A stretch of DNA of 11,100 bases from JOPF133 sp052144935. Lineage in GTDB: Bacteria; Acidobacteriota; Terriglobia; Bryobacterales; Bryobacteraceae. Positions within the stretch are counted from its first letter, which is position 1, and each line of letters begins with the position of its first letter. The notes beneath the pieces were generated by a model. The model was not told the DNA's origin and did not search any database. It saw only the letters and a program-made list of their open reading frames with translations. Shown piece by piece: positions 1 to 6,982 of this stretch. The stretch is taken from positions 1 to 11,100 of the forward strand of contig JBKQPR010000156.1 of assembly GCA_052144935.1 (NCBI GenBank), in the 5' to 3' direction. The position numbers were made by a program, and so were the translations under genes.

Positions 1-12
1 CGGCATTTCGCG

Positions 13-37
13 AATTCCTAACCGAAGGTTAGGAATT
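13..37. repeat. Perfect 11-bp inverted repeat (hairpin) at the truncated 5' edge of the receptor gene
   Basis: The arm AATTCCTAACC (13-23) is followed by the loop GAA (24-26) and the exact reverse complement GGTTAGGAATT (27-37). Complementarity stops at once outside the arms (G12 against G38), so this is not a long fold-back. The right arm carries TAG at 30-32, in frame with the receptor reading frame that follows. There is no T-run, so it is not a standard intrinsic terminator. It could be a small palindromic repeat inserted in the gene, a junction scar, or an assembly artefact near a contig edge. The window does not extend far enough upstream to decide. Confidence 0.75.
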
Positions 38-2381
38 GGCGGAATTCTACAATACGCACCCAGCGCCTGTCAACACGGCGTTTGGCGGCCTCCGGGGAGG
101 CCGGAATGCGCCGGATCCAAGTATTACCAACAACGCCATCACCAATGCGGTTTACCTGGATCCTTCCACGCTGCAGCCCTCGCCCGTGAACACGGCGGTA
201 GTGACACCCCAGATGAACCGCACCATTACGCCGCGCATCGACTACCAGTTAAGCACAAATAACACCTTGACCGCGCGCTTCGAGGAGCGTATGTCGTCGA
301 GCGACAATGCCGGCTTGGGCGGGTATCGCCTGCCTTCACCTTACTCTACTTTGGCTTACGACAACTCGGGCGACGCGCAGAATTTGATGCTTACCGAGAC
401 GGCCGTTCTGAACGCCCGGACGGTGAACGAAACCCGCTTTCAGTATTACCGCAACTGGAGCCGGTCGTCGGGCAACGAGACGCCGCAAGTCAATGTGGCA
501 AACTCGTTCGTCACCGGCGGCAACGGGATTGGGAATACATTCGACCGCTCGCATCACTTCGAGCTGCAGAACTACACCAGTCAGTCGAAGGGGAAGCAGA
601 CCATCAAATTCGGCGTGCGCCTGCGGAGGGATAGCGATCAGAATAATAACCCGCAGGGCTTTAACGGCGCGTTCACCTTCCTGGGCGGCGATGAGCCGGT
701 GTTGAGTGCCGCCAACCAGATCGTGTCCGACCAGAACGGCAACGAAGAGACGGAGCTGCTGACTTCCCTCCAGCAATACCAGAGGAACCTGACGCTGCAG
801 AAGGCCGGATTCACCGCGGCCCAGATCCAGGCGCTGGGCGGCGGCCCTTCCCGGTTCACCATCCAGGCGGGGGTGCCGTATATCAGCAAGACGCGCTACG
901 ACGCGGCGCCATTCGTGCAGGACGACTTGCGCCTCAAGAGCAATTTCACGCTGAGTCTGGGACTGCGCTACGAAGTGCAGACCCTCGACAGCGACCACCG
1001 CGATTGGGCGCCGCGGCTGGGCTTCGCCTGGGCGCCCGGATCGGGCAAAAACGGCCGGCAGAAGACCGTGATCCGCGGCGGGGCGGGGATATTCTACGAC
1101 CGAGTGGGATTGGGTTCTTACGAGCAGGCGGCCCTGAACAACGGACATACCCAGACACAGTACACAGTCTATAATCCGGATTTCTATCTTTCGAACATTC
1201 CGCCGCTTTCGACGCTAAGCTCCGGGCAAAACAGCATTTATTATGTAGACCCGAAGCTGCGGGCGGATTACAGCATTCAAAGCGCGATCGGGGTGGAACG
1301 GCAGTTGCCGCGCAATACGACTGCGTCGGTCACTTATACGAATACGCACGCCGAGCATTACCTGCAAACCGTGCCGACTAACACGCCGTTGCCCGGGACC
1401 TTTAACCCGCTGCTGCCCCTCGGTCCCGCTAATGGCGTCTTTCCCTATGGGTATTCCGCGGGCAATCTGTTTGAATACGAGTCAGGCGGGATTTTGCGGC
1501 AGAACATCCTGATGGCTACCTTGAACACGCGTTTCAACAAGAACGTGTCGATGTACGCCAATTACCAGCTCACTTACGCCAAAGATCTACCTTCGACGCC
1601 CACCAACCCGTACGACTTCATGCAGGATTACGGGAGGTCGGCGCTCGACCGGCGGCATAATTTCCAGTTATTCGGCTCGGTCCTGGCGCCGGCGGCGATC
1701 CGGCTGGCGCCTTTTATCACCCTCCGCTCGGGCGCGCCTTACGATGTTCTGGTGGGCGAGGATCTGTACGGCGATACGCTCGAAAACGCGCGGGCGGCCT
1801 TCGCTCCGGCCGGCTCGTGCGCGGCGGGCTTCATCGGCACCAATGGGGACGTGGTATGTTCCCGCGCCGGCGCATTCACCACCAACTACAGCGTCGCCAA
1901 CCCGGCGAACCTGGTTCCACGCAATTACCTCACCATGGCCGGCTTGGTCTCGGTCAACGTGCGGGTCTACCGCGTGTTCGGCTTCGGCCCCGTGGCGGGC
2001 CGTGGGGCGGGGCCCGGTGGAGGAGGCGGCGGGCCTGGAGGCGGCGGGCCCGGAGGCGGTGGGCCCGGAGGCGGACCTGGAGGTGGGGGTGGCGGCCGTG
2101 GCGGCGGCGGCGCGATGCAAATGGGGCAACCGGGTGGCGGGCGCGGAGGTGGAATGGGCGGGGGCACCACCGAGCACCGGTTCAACTTGACGATCGGGGT
2201 GAACATCACCAACATCCTGAACCACTTCAACCCGGCCGGCTACCAGGGGGTGATTACGTCACCGCAATTCCTCGACGCGACCACCGTGAATACGGGCTTC
2301 GGAGGCGGCGGGATAGGCGGAGGCGGGGGCGGGACGGCGAACAACCGGCGCATTGAGTTCGATTCGCGATTTACGTTTTGA
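36..2381 (+). CDS. TonB-dependent receptor, Oar-like, C-terminal beta-barrel part (N-terminus missing)
   Basis: Outer-membrane beta-barrel receptor for TonB-energised uptake of an unknown substrate. The 781 residues resemble the large acidobacterial Oar-like receptors. From about residue 50 there are alternating barrel strands (PRIDYQLSTNNTLTARFE; later SLGLRYEVQT, DWAPRLGFAW and GGAGIFYDRVG), then DRRHNFQLFGS near 543. The C-terminus NRRIEFDSRFTF ends in Phe, as outer-membrane barrels do. Residues of roughly 655-715 are an unusual Gly/Pro-rich tract before the last strands. There is no signal peptide, carboxypeptidase-like domain or plug, and relatives are usually several hundred residues longer, so only the 3' part is here. 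The frame is closed upstream by TAG at 30-32. The TTG at 36 is the first possible start and GAAGG lies 7 bases before it, but a protein starting there could not be exported. The gene may be truncated, frameshifted upstream, or interrupted by the hairpin at 13-37. The family call is firm; intactness is doubtful. Confidence 0.8.
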   Translation: MAEFYNTHPAPVNTAFGGLRGGRNAPDPSITNNAITNAVYLDPSTLQPSPVNTAVVTPQMNRTITPRIDYQLSTNNTLTARFEERMSSSDNAGLGGYRLPSPYSTLAYDNSGDAQNLMLTETAVLNARTVNETRFQYYRNWSRSSGNETPQVNVANSFVTGGNGIGNTFDRSHHFELQNYTSQSKGKQTIKFGVRLRRDSDQNNNPQGFNGAFTFLGGDEPVLSAANQIVSDQNGNEETELLTSLQQYQRNLTLQKAGFTAAQIQALGGGPSRFTIQAGVPYISKTRYDAAPFVQDDLRLKSNFTLSLGLRYEVQTLDSDHRDWAPRLGFAWAPGSGKNGRQKTVIRGGAGIFYDRVGLGSYEQAALNNGHTQTQYTVYNPDFYLSNIPPLSTLSSGQNSIYYVDPKLRADYSIQSAIGVERQLPRNTTASVTYTNTHAEHYLQTVPTNTPLPGTFNPLLPLGPANGVFPYGYSAGNLFEYESGGILRQNILMATLNTRFNKNVSMYANYQLTYAKDLPSTPTNPYDFMQDYGRSALDRRHNFQLFGSVLAPAAIRLAPFITLRSGAPYDVLVGEDLYGDTLENARAAFAPAGSCAAGFIGTNGDVVCSRAGAFTTNYSVANPANLVPRNYLTMAGLVSVNVRVYRVFGFGPVAGRGAGPGGGGGGPGGGGPGGGGPGGGPGGGGGGRGGGGAMQMGQPGGGRGGGMGGGTTEHRFNLTIGVNITNILNHFNPAGYQGVITSPQFLDATTVNTGFGGGGIGGGGGGTANNRRIEFDSRFTF
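2022..2078 (+). repeat. 15-bp tandem repeat coding Gly-Gly-Gly-Gly-Pro inside the receptor
   Basis: Three consecutive 15-bp units (2022-2036, 2037-2051, 2052-2066) follow the pattern GGAGGCGGYGGGCCY. They are followed by a shortened 12-bp unit (2067-2078) and further Gly codons up to about 2165. The unit length is a multiple of three and units start on codon boundaries, so gain or loss of copies would change linker length without breaking the frame. It encodes GGGGP steps in a loop between late barrel strands. Confidence 0.8.
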
Positions 2382-2399
2382 GGGGGCCAGGGCTGGCAA

Positions 2400-2433
2400 G
2401 AGGCCAAGCTGAGCCGCGACCATAGGGAGCGGT
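2400..2433 (+). repeat. REP-like repeat, left arm
   Basis: The reverse complement of 2408-2433 matches 2959-2984 at 24 of 26 positions. Extending outward by 8 bases adds 6 more matches, giving 30 of 34. The arm contains a potential small hairpin, CGACC (2417-2421) with GGTCG (2431-2435) around a 9-base loop, as REP elements do. From memory, a sequence of the form GAGCCGCGACC...GGGAGCGGT recurs in Solibacter-like genomes. That recurrence is recalled and was not checked here. Confidence 0.75.
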
Positions 2434-2458
2434 CGGGGCCTGACCCGATACCGACGTT

Positions 2459-2953
2459 GTGGTCTATCTGATTACATTTGCTTGTTACGGCTGCCACCTG
2501 CACGGCGACGCATCTGGTTCTGTGGATCGAGCGCACAATTTGCCAGGGAGCCGCCTGCTCGAAGCCGATCCGAAGCGAGTGGTGGCGGAATGTCAGAAGA
2601 TGGACCAGCGGGCGTATGGCATGGATAGAACCCGTCGGGAGGTGGTACTGGCCGCATTGCGGGAACGGTGCCGACAACGGCGCTGGGCGCTGCTGGCCGC
2701 CCATGTGCGTACCAACCGCGTTCACCTGGTTGTCGAAACCGAGACTCGCCCCGAGAGGGTCATGAATGATGTCAAGCCGTACGCCAGCCGGTGTCTGAAC
2801 CAGACCGGGCTGGATGAACCCACTCGCAAGCGTTGGGCACGGCATGGAAGCACGCGATGGCTATGGAAGCCGGAACATGTCTCGGCGGCCATTCGCTATG
2901 TCGTCGACGATCAGGGGGATGCCATGGCTGTTTTCGAGACGGTCGAACCTTAA
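2459..2953 (+). CDS. REP-associated tyrosine transposase (RAYT, IS200/IS605-like Y1_Tnp family), possibly inactive
   Basis: A 164-residue protein of the single-strand DNA transposase family, which cuts and joins REP hairpins through an active-site Tyr with a metal-binding HUH pair. The N-terminus VYLITFACYGCHLHG and the C-terminal half (RVMNDVKPYASRCLN, then GSTRWLWKPEHVSAAIRYV) fit the acidobacterial branch of this family. At the HUH site the sequence is HVRTNRVHLVV (residues 82-92). Relatives have NHVH, so the first His is Arg87 (codon CGC, one base from CAC) while His89 remains. Tyr147 in AIRYVVDDQG is the likely nucleophile; Tyr108 is the alternative. The GTG at 2459 is the first start after an in-frame TGA at 2441, and no clear ribosome-binding site precedes it, so the start is uncertain. 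The gene is flanked by inverted REP-like arms. The family is fairly sure; loss of activity is inferred. Confidence 0.82.
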   Translation: MVYLITFACYGCHLHGDASGSVDRAHNLPGSRLLEADPKRVVAECQKMDQRAYGMDRTRREVVLAALRERCRQRRWALLAAHVRTNRVHLVVETETRPERVMNDVKPYASRCLNQTGLDEPTRKRWARHGSTRWLWKPEHVSAAIRYVVDDQGDAMAVFETVEP

Positions 2954-2958
2954 AGCCA

Positions 2959-2992
2959 ACCGCTCCCTCCGGTCGCGGCTCAGCGGGGCCTC
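2959..2992 (-). repeat. REP-like repeat, right arm
   Basis: This is the inverted partner of 2400-2433, beginning 5 bases after the transposase stop codon. Two adjacent mismatches in the central loop (CC here where the reverse complement of the left arm has AT) and two near the outer end are the only differences over 34 bases. It contains the 12-mer GTCGCGGCTCAG (2972-2983), which recurs in the tandem repeat at 3113-3171. Confidence 0.75.
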
Positions 2993-3112
2993 CGGCGGGC
3001 CGGATGGAACGGAGCGAGACCGCCAAATCTGCCGCGGCTTTCGCGTTTCACGGCATTTTTCAGGGTTTATGCCGGTGTTGAAAACAAAGTACTTGACCGG
3101 CGGTCTCACAGT

Positions 3113-3171
3113 AGTCACCGAGTGTCGCGGCTCAGTCACCGAGTGTCGCGGCTCAGTCACCGAGTGTCGCG
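3113..3171. repeat. 21-bp tandem repeat, about 2.8 copies
   Basis: Two identical 21-bp copies (3113-3133 and 3134-3154), each starting AGTCACCGAG, are followed by 17 bases of a third (3155-3171) before the sequence diverges. Each full copy, read into the next, contains GTCGCGGCTCAG, which also occurs in both arms around the transposase. The array lies in the 254-base gap between the transposase and the efflux operon, which end towards each other. There are no spacers between the copies, so it is not CRISPR. Open frames run through it on both strands only because 21 is a multiple of three; no gene is supported. I see no intrinsic terminator in this gap for either convergent transcript. Confidence 0.9.
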
Positions 3172-3207
3172 CACCCGTCTGCACGTGCCCCAGTAGCGGC
3201 CTTAGAG

Positions 3208-4458
3208 TTATTCGTACCGCAGGGCGTCAATCGGGTTGATTCTCGAGGCCTTCACGGCGGGGTAGATCCCGAAGACTACGCCTACCGCTACCGACACCCC
3301 GAAGGCAATCACTACCGACGCGGTGGTCACGATGGTTTTCCACTCGGCCGTGCGGGCGATCAACCAGGCCAGGAAGAATCCGAAGCCGATGCCCAAGAGG
3401 CCGCCTCCCACCGAGATCAGAACCGATTCGGTGAGAAACTGCCTCACGATATCGAAGCGCCGCGCGCCGATGGAGCGGCGAATGCCGATTTCGCGGGTGC
3501 GCTCCAGCACCGTGGCAAGCACGATATTCATGATGCCGATGCCGCCTACCAGGAGCGAAATGGCCGCGATCGCCACCATGACATAGGTGAAAATCGTCTG
3601 GGTGCGCTGCTGTTGGGCGAGCAGGGCGGCGGGGATCGTGACCGTAAAATCCTGGGTGTTGTGGTGGGTCGAGTTTAGGACGGCAGTCACGACTTTGGCC
3701 ACTTCGATGCTGTCGGCATCGGGTTTGAGGCGCAGCTCGATGCCGTCCAGGTCGTCCTTTAGATTCGCGAAGCTCTGGTCCCAAAAGCGATATTGCAAGG
3801 TATTCAGCGGGATATAGACGATGTTATTGATATCCTGCATCTGGCCGCCGCTGGATTGCGACCCGGCCATGAGCTGCTCGGTGAGAACGCCAACCACAGT
3901 CAGCCAGGCATCGTTCAGCTTGATCGTCTTACCCACCGCGGGAGCGTAACCTAATAAGTTGACTTTGGCGCCTTCTCCCAGCACGCATACCGTGGCGCTG
4001 GCGGCGTCGTCGGAGTCGTCGAAGAACTTACCTTCGGCCAGGTGAAAGCTATGGATGACGCTATAAGCCGGGCGGACGCCATACAGCTCGGGCACGTCGC
4101 GGGCGGGTTTGGGAAGCACGCGGGCAGGGTGCATGGTGCGGCGCGCGGACATGGTTTCGAGGCCTTCGATGTTGGCCTGCAGAATGCGCACGTCGCGTTC
4201 GGAGAGGCCGGGCGAGGAGCGGCGGCGCTGTTGGAACTCCTCCTGGCTATTGGCCGGGCGGGAATCGATGAGCACGTTGCGCACGCCGAGCTGCTCGATG
4301 AAGCGCAGGGACTCTTCCTTGGCTCCCGAGCCGATCGCCAGCATGCCAATTACCGAGCCGACGCCGAAGACGATGCCTAGCGCCGTAAGCAGGGTGCGGG
4401 TCTTCTGGGCGCGCAGGTTGGCAAGCGCCTGGGCGATGTCGGAAAGGCGCAGGATCAT
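3208..4458 (-). CDS. MacB/FtsX-type ABC transporter permease
   Basis: A 416-residue inner-membrane subunit of the type VII (MacB-like) ABC family, which couples cytoplasmic ATP hydrolysis to movement of a periplasmic domain. TM1 is at about 22-43, preceded by the coupling-type sequence ANLRAQKTRTLLTALG. A periplasmic core domain covers about 45-285 (SERDVRIL, FFDDSDD, VVGVLTE, NIVYIPLNT). The FtsX domain follows with TM2 at about 288-316, TM3 at 343-369 and TM4 at 379-402. The cytoplasmic helix ERTREIGIRRSIGARR (319-334) and the ending YPAVKASRINPIDALRYE are classic for the family. There is no N-terminal ATPase domain, unlike E. coli MacB, so a separate ATPase is required and none lies in this window. 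It is the last gene of a four-gene operon: its ATG overlaps the TGA of the upstream adaptor (ATGA, 4455-4458). No good ribosome-binding site is visible, which fits translational coupling. The substrate is unknown. Confidence 0.92.
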   Translation of the reverse strand: MILRLSDIAQALANLRAQKTRTLLTALGIVFGVGSVIGMLAIGSGAKEESLRFIEQLGVRNVLIDSRPANSQEEFQQRRRSSPGLSERDVRILQANIEGLETMSARRTMHPARVLPKPARDVPELYGVRPAYSVIHSFHLAEGKFFDDSDDAASATVCVLGEGAKVNLLGYAPAVGKTIKLNDAWLTVVGVLTEQLMAGSQSSGGQMQDINNIVYIPLNTLQYRFWDQSFANLKDDLDGIELRLKPDADSIEVAKVVTAVLNSTHHNTQDFTVTIPAALLAQQQRTQTIFTYVMVAIAAISLLVGGIGIMNIVLATVLERTREIGIRRSIGARRFDIVRQFLTESVLISVGGGLLGIGFGFFLAWLIARTAEWKTIVTTASVVIAFGVSVAVGVVFGIYPAVKASRINPIDALRYE

Positions 4459-5735
4459 TGCTGGAGGGCCTTCATGGCGCCGGATTCCGGAGCAGCGGTC
4501 TTGTTGGACTGGTCGGGGTTCGACATGGCCACGACGGTTCCTTCGGGGAGGCCCGCGATCACGGCCTGGCTTTCGCTGCGGCGGACCAGAGTCACGTCGT
4601 GGGGCATGAAGCCCTTGGGCGTTTGCTGGAAGACATAAGTGCGGCCGTCGCTCTCAAACAGAGCCTGGGAAGGCAGCCACGTGACATTCTGAAGAGTTTC
4701 GACGGTAATTACTAAGTTGGAGGTCATTCCTGGCCGCAAATCGCGCGAAGGCTCGTCGAGGGCGATGCGGCATTCGAAGTGGCGGTCCCAGGGAGTGCCG
4801 GAGGTGCCTCCGATGTTCTTGACGTGGCCGGAGAACTGCTGGCCGGCGAGAGCCACGACCTTCACAGTGACTTTCTGGCCGATACTCAGATGGCCACGGT
4901 CTAACTCGCCGACATTGGCGCTTACTTCCCAGCTCTTCAGATCGGGTATCTGGGCGACCGCCATGCCGGCGTTGACGTTATCGCCCATCTGGAAAGGCAG
5001 TAACTGCATGCCCCAGTACATCATGTTCAAATTGGTATTCTGCTGGATGTTGACATAACCGGCGGTTTTGGCCTTGAGAGTCAGGCTATCGATGGTGCGC
5101 TGAGCCGTGTCGGCGGTCACTTTGGCTTTGTTCTCGGCGGCTTTCTGGATGGCGATGCCGTCCACGGCGGTGGCCTTCTTGTTGATTTGATCCTGCTCGG
5201 CCTGGCGCTCGCGATTCTTGGCCGCCTCCAGCGCAATCAGGTTCTGGCGCGCCTGAATGGCGGGGAGGAGCGGATTCTTGCGGGCGTCCAGCTCGGCCTG
5301 TCTGACATCGCCCTGGGCGGAGAGGAGCTGGTAGCGGGTTTCTTCCTCGCTGGCCTCGGCGTCGGCTCCGGCTTGCGCGACCTTGGCCTGGGCCTCGGCG
5401 AGGTCGGCTTGGGCCTCGCGCAGGTTGTACTCCTGCTGCGTAACATCGAGCTCGGCGACGACATCGCCGGGCTTGACCAACTCGCCGGGTTCACGCAGAT
5501 ACGTGATGGCGACGGGACCGCCGCCGACCATGGGGACCGTGAGCATCTCGGAGTTGCCGCCTTGCAGTTCGCCACGCGCGGAGACCGTGATGGTCACGCG
5601 GCCTTTCTTGATCCGGGTGGTGGGAATTTCGGAGGCGGACTGAGTGGTGGCGGCGCGCACCAGGCGGCGGCCGCCCCAGGCGCCAAGTCCGGCGAGCGCG
5701 AGTAATCCAACTGCCAGAATGAGGCGCATCCTCAT
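4455..5735 (-). CDS. HlyD/MacA-like periplasmic adaptor (membrane fusion protein), copy 1
   Basis: A 426-residue adaptor linking an inner-membrane pump to an outer-membrane channel. An uncleaved anchor is at about 4-22. The first half of the lipoyl-like domain covers about 45-100 (VSARGELQ, REPGELVKPGDVVAELD). A long Ala/Gln/Glu-rich helical hairpin spans about 101-220, and the second lipoyl half follows (LKAKTAGYV, then QMGDNVNAGMAVAQIPD). A beta-barrel domain covers about 268-345 (VSANVGELDRGHLSIGQKV, LRPGM), and a membrane-proximal domain about 350-405 (WLPSQALFESDGRTYVF). This is the standard adaptor plan. It is the third gene of the operon and the one next to the permease, hence the best candidate for direct MacA-like contact. 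Its ATG overlaps the stop of the upstream gene (ATGA, 5732-5735). AAGGA lies 9 bases before the start, inside the Lys-rich end of that gene. Confidence 0.9.
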   Translation of the reverse strand: MRMRLILAVGLLALAGLGAWGGRRLVRAATTQSASEIPTTRIKKGRVTITVSARGELQGGNSEMLTVPMVGGGPVAITYLREPGELVKPGDVVAELDVTQQEYNLREAQADLAEAQAKVAQAGADAEASEEETRYQLLSAQGDVRQAELDARKNPLLPAIQARQNLIALEAAKNRERQAEQDQINKKATAVDGIAIQKAAENKAKVTADTAQRTIDSLTLKAKTAGYVNIQQNTNLNMMYWGMQLLPFQMGDNVNAGMAVAQIPDLKSWEVSANVGELDRGHLSIGQKVTVKVVALAGQQFSGHVKNIGGTSGTPWDRHFECRIALDEPSRDLRPGMTSNLVITVETLQNVTWLPSQALFESDGRTYVFQQTPKGFMPHDVTLVRRSESQAVIAGLPEGTVVAMSNPDQSNKTAAPESGAMKALQQ

Positions 5736-6982
5736 GGTTTCTTTTCCTTTTTGTCGGGGTCGGCCAGAGCGATCATGGCGCCGGCGGGGACGCCCGCGAT
5801 GGCCACTTCATCGGGGTTGCGGGCGAGCACCTGGACCTGCACGGGACGGTAGCGATTGGATTCGGCGAGGAACACGACGGGTTTGCCGGCGCGCGTAAAG
5901 AGGGCTTTCGAGGGGATGCTGATGGCGCCGGGGATGCGGTTGATGACGATATCCATGCCGGCGTTCATGCCGGGGCGGAGGCGCGAATCGGGATGGGGAA
6001 TGGCGGCGTAGGCGCGGAAGCTCCGGGTGGGAGGAAACTCGAAGCTCTGCTCGGCGAGGAGCGAGATTTGCGAGACCTTGCCGGCCATGGTGAGCTCGGG
6101 GAGAGCGTCGACACGCACGCGGACATCCTGGCCGATGGAGATGCGGCCGCGATCGGTCTCTTCCACGGTGGCATCCATCTGCAGGGTCTCCAAGTCGGGC
6201 ATTTCGGCCAGCGCGCCACCGGGCCAGACGTTGTCGCCGACTTTGAACGGCTTGGCGTTCATCCAGCCCTGCGAATAGTTCGGCTGGAACACGATGAAGC
6301 CTGTGAGGGGCGCTTTGATCTCCATCTGCGCGATGCGGGATTTCATCAGGTTGACGTCGGCTTGCGCCTTATCCCGCTGGCGCGTGAGCGAGGCGATTTT
6401 GGAGGCATTCGAGGCTTTGTGGAGATCGACTGTGGCCTCTTCGACCTTGAGCTTCTGCTCCGCCACGCCCAGGTCGATTTTGCTCTCCTCGCCCTGAATA
6501 CGGCTCACGATTTCCTGCTTGGAGGCTTCCAGGCGAGCCTTCTCGACGGTGAACTGGGAGTCGGCGAAGTCGCTCCGATCCTGCTCCGTATCGACGCGGG
6601 CTTGGGCGAGAGCTTGATCGAGGGTGGCCTGCGCGGCGACGAGTTGGGCCTGCATCTGATCGAGCTGCTGTTGGGTGGCGCTGGAATCGAGTTTCACGAT
6701 GGGGTCGCCTTGCTTGACCAGGCCGCCATCGGGGGCCAGCCAGGCGACGCGCGGCTGGGGCACCAGGGGGACGTAGACATCGACGGAGCGAGCGGCCTTG
6801 AGCTGGCCGCGGCAGCGGATGATGACCAGGAACTCGCCCTTGCGCGCCGGGGCCACCGGGAGGGTCACGCTGGCCTGCACCTGGCGGAGGCGGTAAACGC
6901 CGGTCGAAGCGGCAGCCAGCAGGATCAAAACGCCCAGAAACGTGACCCAGAACCGGATGCGCCGGACCGCGGCGGCTTTCAA
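5732..6982 (-). CDS. HlyD-like periplasmic adaptor (membrane fusion protein), copy 2
   Basis: A 416-residue adaptor with the same plan as its downstream neighbour: membrane anchor at about 11-31, lipoyl half at about 45-100 (LAPDGGLVKQGDPIVKLD), long helical hairpin at about 101-222, second lipoyl half (IKAPLTGFI, then KVGDNVWPGGALAEMPD), beta-barrel at about 268-345 (TVEETDRGRISIGQDVRVRV, LRPGM) and membrane-proximal domain (SIPSKALFTRAGKPVVFL). The two resemble each other most in the lipoyl and barrel regions and differ in the hairpin, so they are old paralogues and not a recent duplication. The start is TTG at 6980-6982. It is supported by GGAGG six bases upstream and by the TTGA overlap with the previous gene's stop. 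No ATG lies near that end. It is the second gene of the operon. Confidence 0.88.
   Translation of the reverse strand: MKAAAVRRIRFWVTFLGVLILLAAASTGVYRLRQVQASVTLPVAPARKGEFLVIIRCRGQLKAARSVDVYVPLVPQPRVAWLAPDGGLVKQGDPIVKLDSSATQQQLDQMQAQLVAAQATLDQALAQARVDTEQDRSDFADSQFTVEKARLEASKQEIVSRIQGEESKIDLGVAEQKLKVEEATVDLHKASNASKIASLTRQRDKAQADVNLMKSRIAQMEIKAPLTGFIVFQPNYSQGWMNAKPFKVGDNVWPGGALAEMPDLETLQMDATVEETDRGRISIGQDVRVRVDALPELTMAGKVSQISLLAEQSFEFPPTRSFRAYAAIPHPDSRLRPGMNAGMDIVINRIPGAISIPSKALFTRAGKPVVFLAESNRYRPVQVQVLARNPDEVAIAGVPAGAMIALADPDKKEKKP

Larger units (their letters stand above)
2400..2992 (+). mobile_element. RAYT unit: transposase gene between inverted REP-like repeats
   Basis: The unit comprises a left arm at 2400-2433, the transposase gene at 2459-2953 and a right arm at 2959-2992 in inverted orientation. 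REP-associated tyrosine transposases are commonly found as single, non-multiplying genes flanked by inverted REP sequences, and this unit has that form. It sits between the end of the receptor gene (19 bases after its stop) and the convergent efflux operon, so it disrupts neither. No target-site duplication was recognised outside the arms, which is expected for HUH/tyrosine transposases. The outer boundaries are inferred from the extent of arm similarity. Confidence 0.65.

Noticed and set aside
336..1148. 270-residue - strand open frame inside the receptor gene
   Set aside because: It lies opposite convincing beta-barrel sequence and has no recognisable motif; treated as a GC-rich shadow frame.
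2386..2397. GCCAG/CTGGC palindrome just after the receptor stop as a terminator
   Set aside because: The loop would be only two bases and no T-run follows.
3016..3107. 9-bp inverted repeat GAGACCGCC (3016-3024) with GGCGGTCTC (3099-3107)
   Set aside because: The 74-base loop and lack of a T-run make a terminator unlikely. It may be part of the REP-like neighbourhood but is too weak to annotate.
3113..3171. CRISPR-like direct repeats
   Set aside because: The copies are directly adjacent with no spacers, and no cas gene is nearby.
3182..3187. Other CACGTG cores (3182-3187, 4678-4683, 9316-9321) as extra parS sites
   Set aside because: Their flanks do not match the GTTT and AAAC halves of parS; only the six-base core is present.
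2814..3239. Open frame through the 21-bp repeat, coding a VTECRGS repeat peptide
   Set aside because: It overlaps the transposase in another frame and runs through non-coding repeats. Frames are open on both strands because the unit length is divisible by three.
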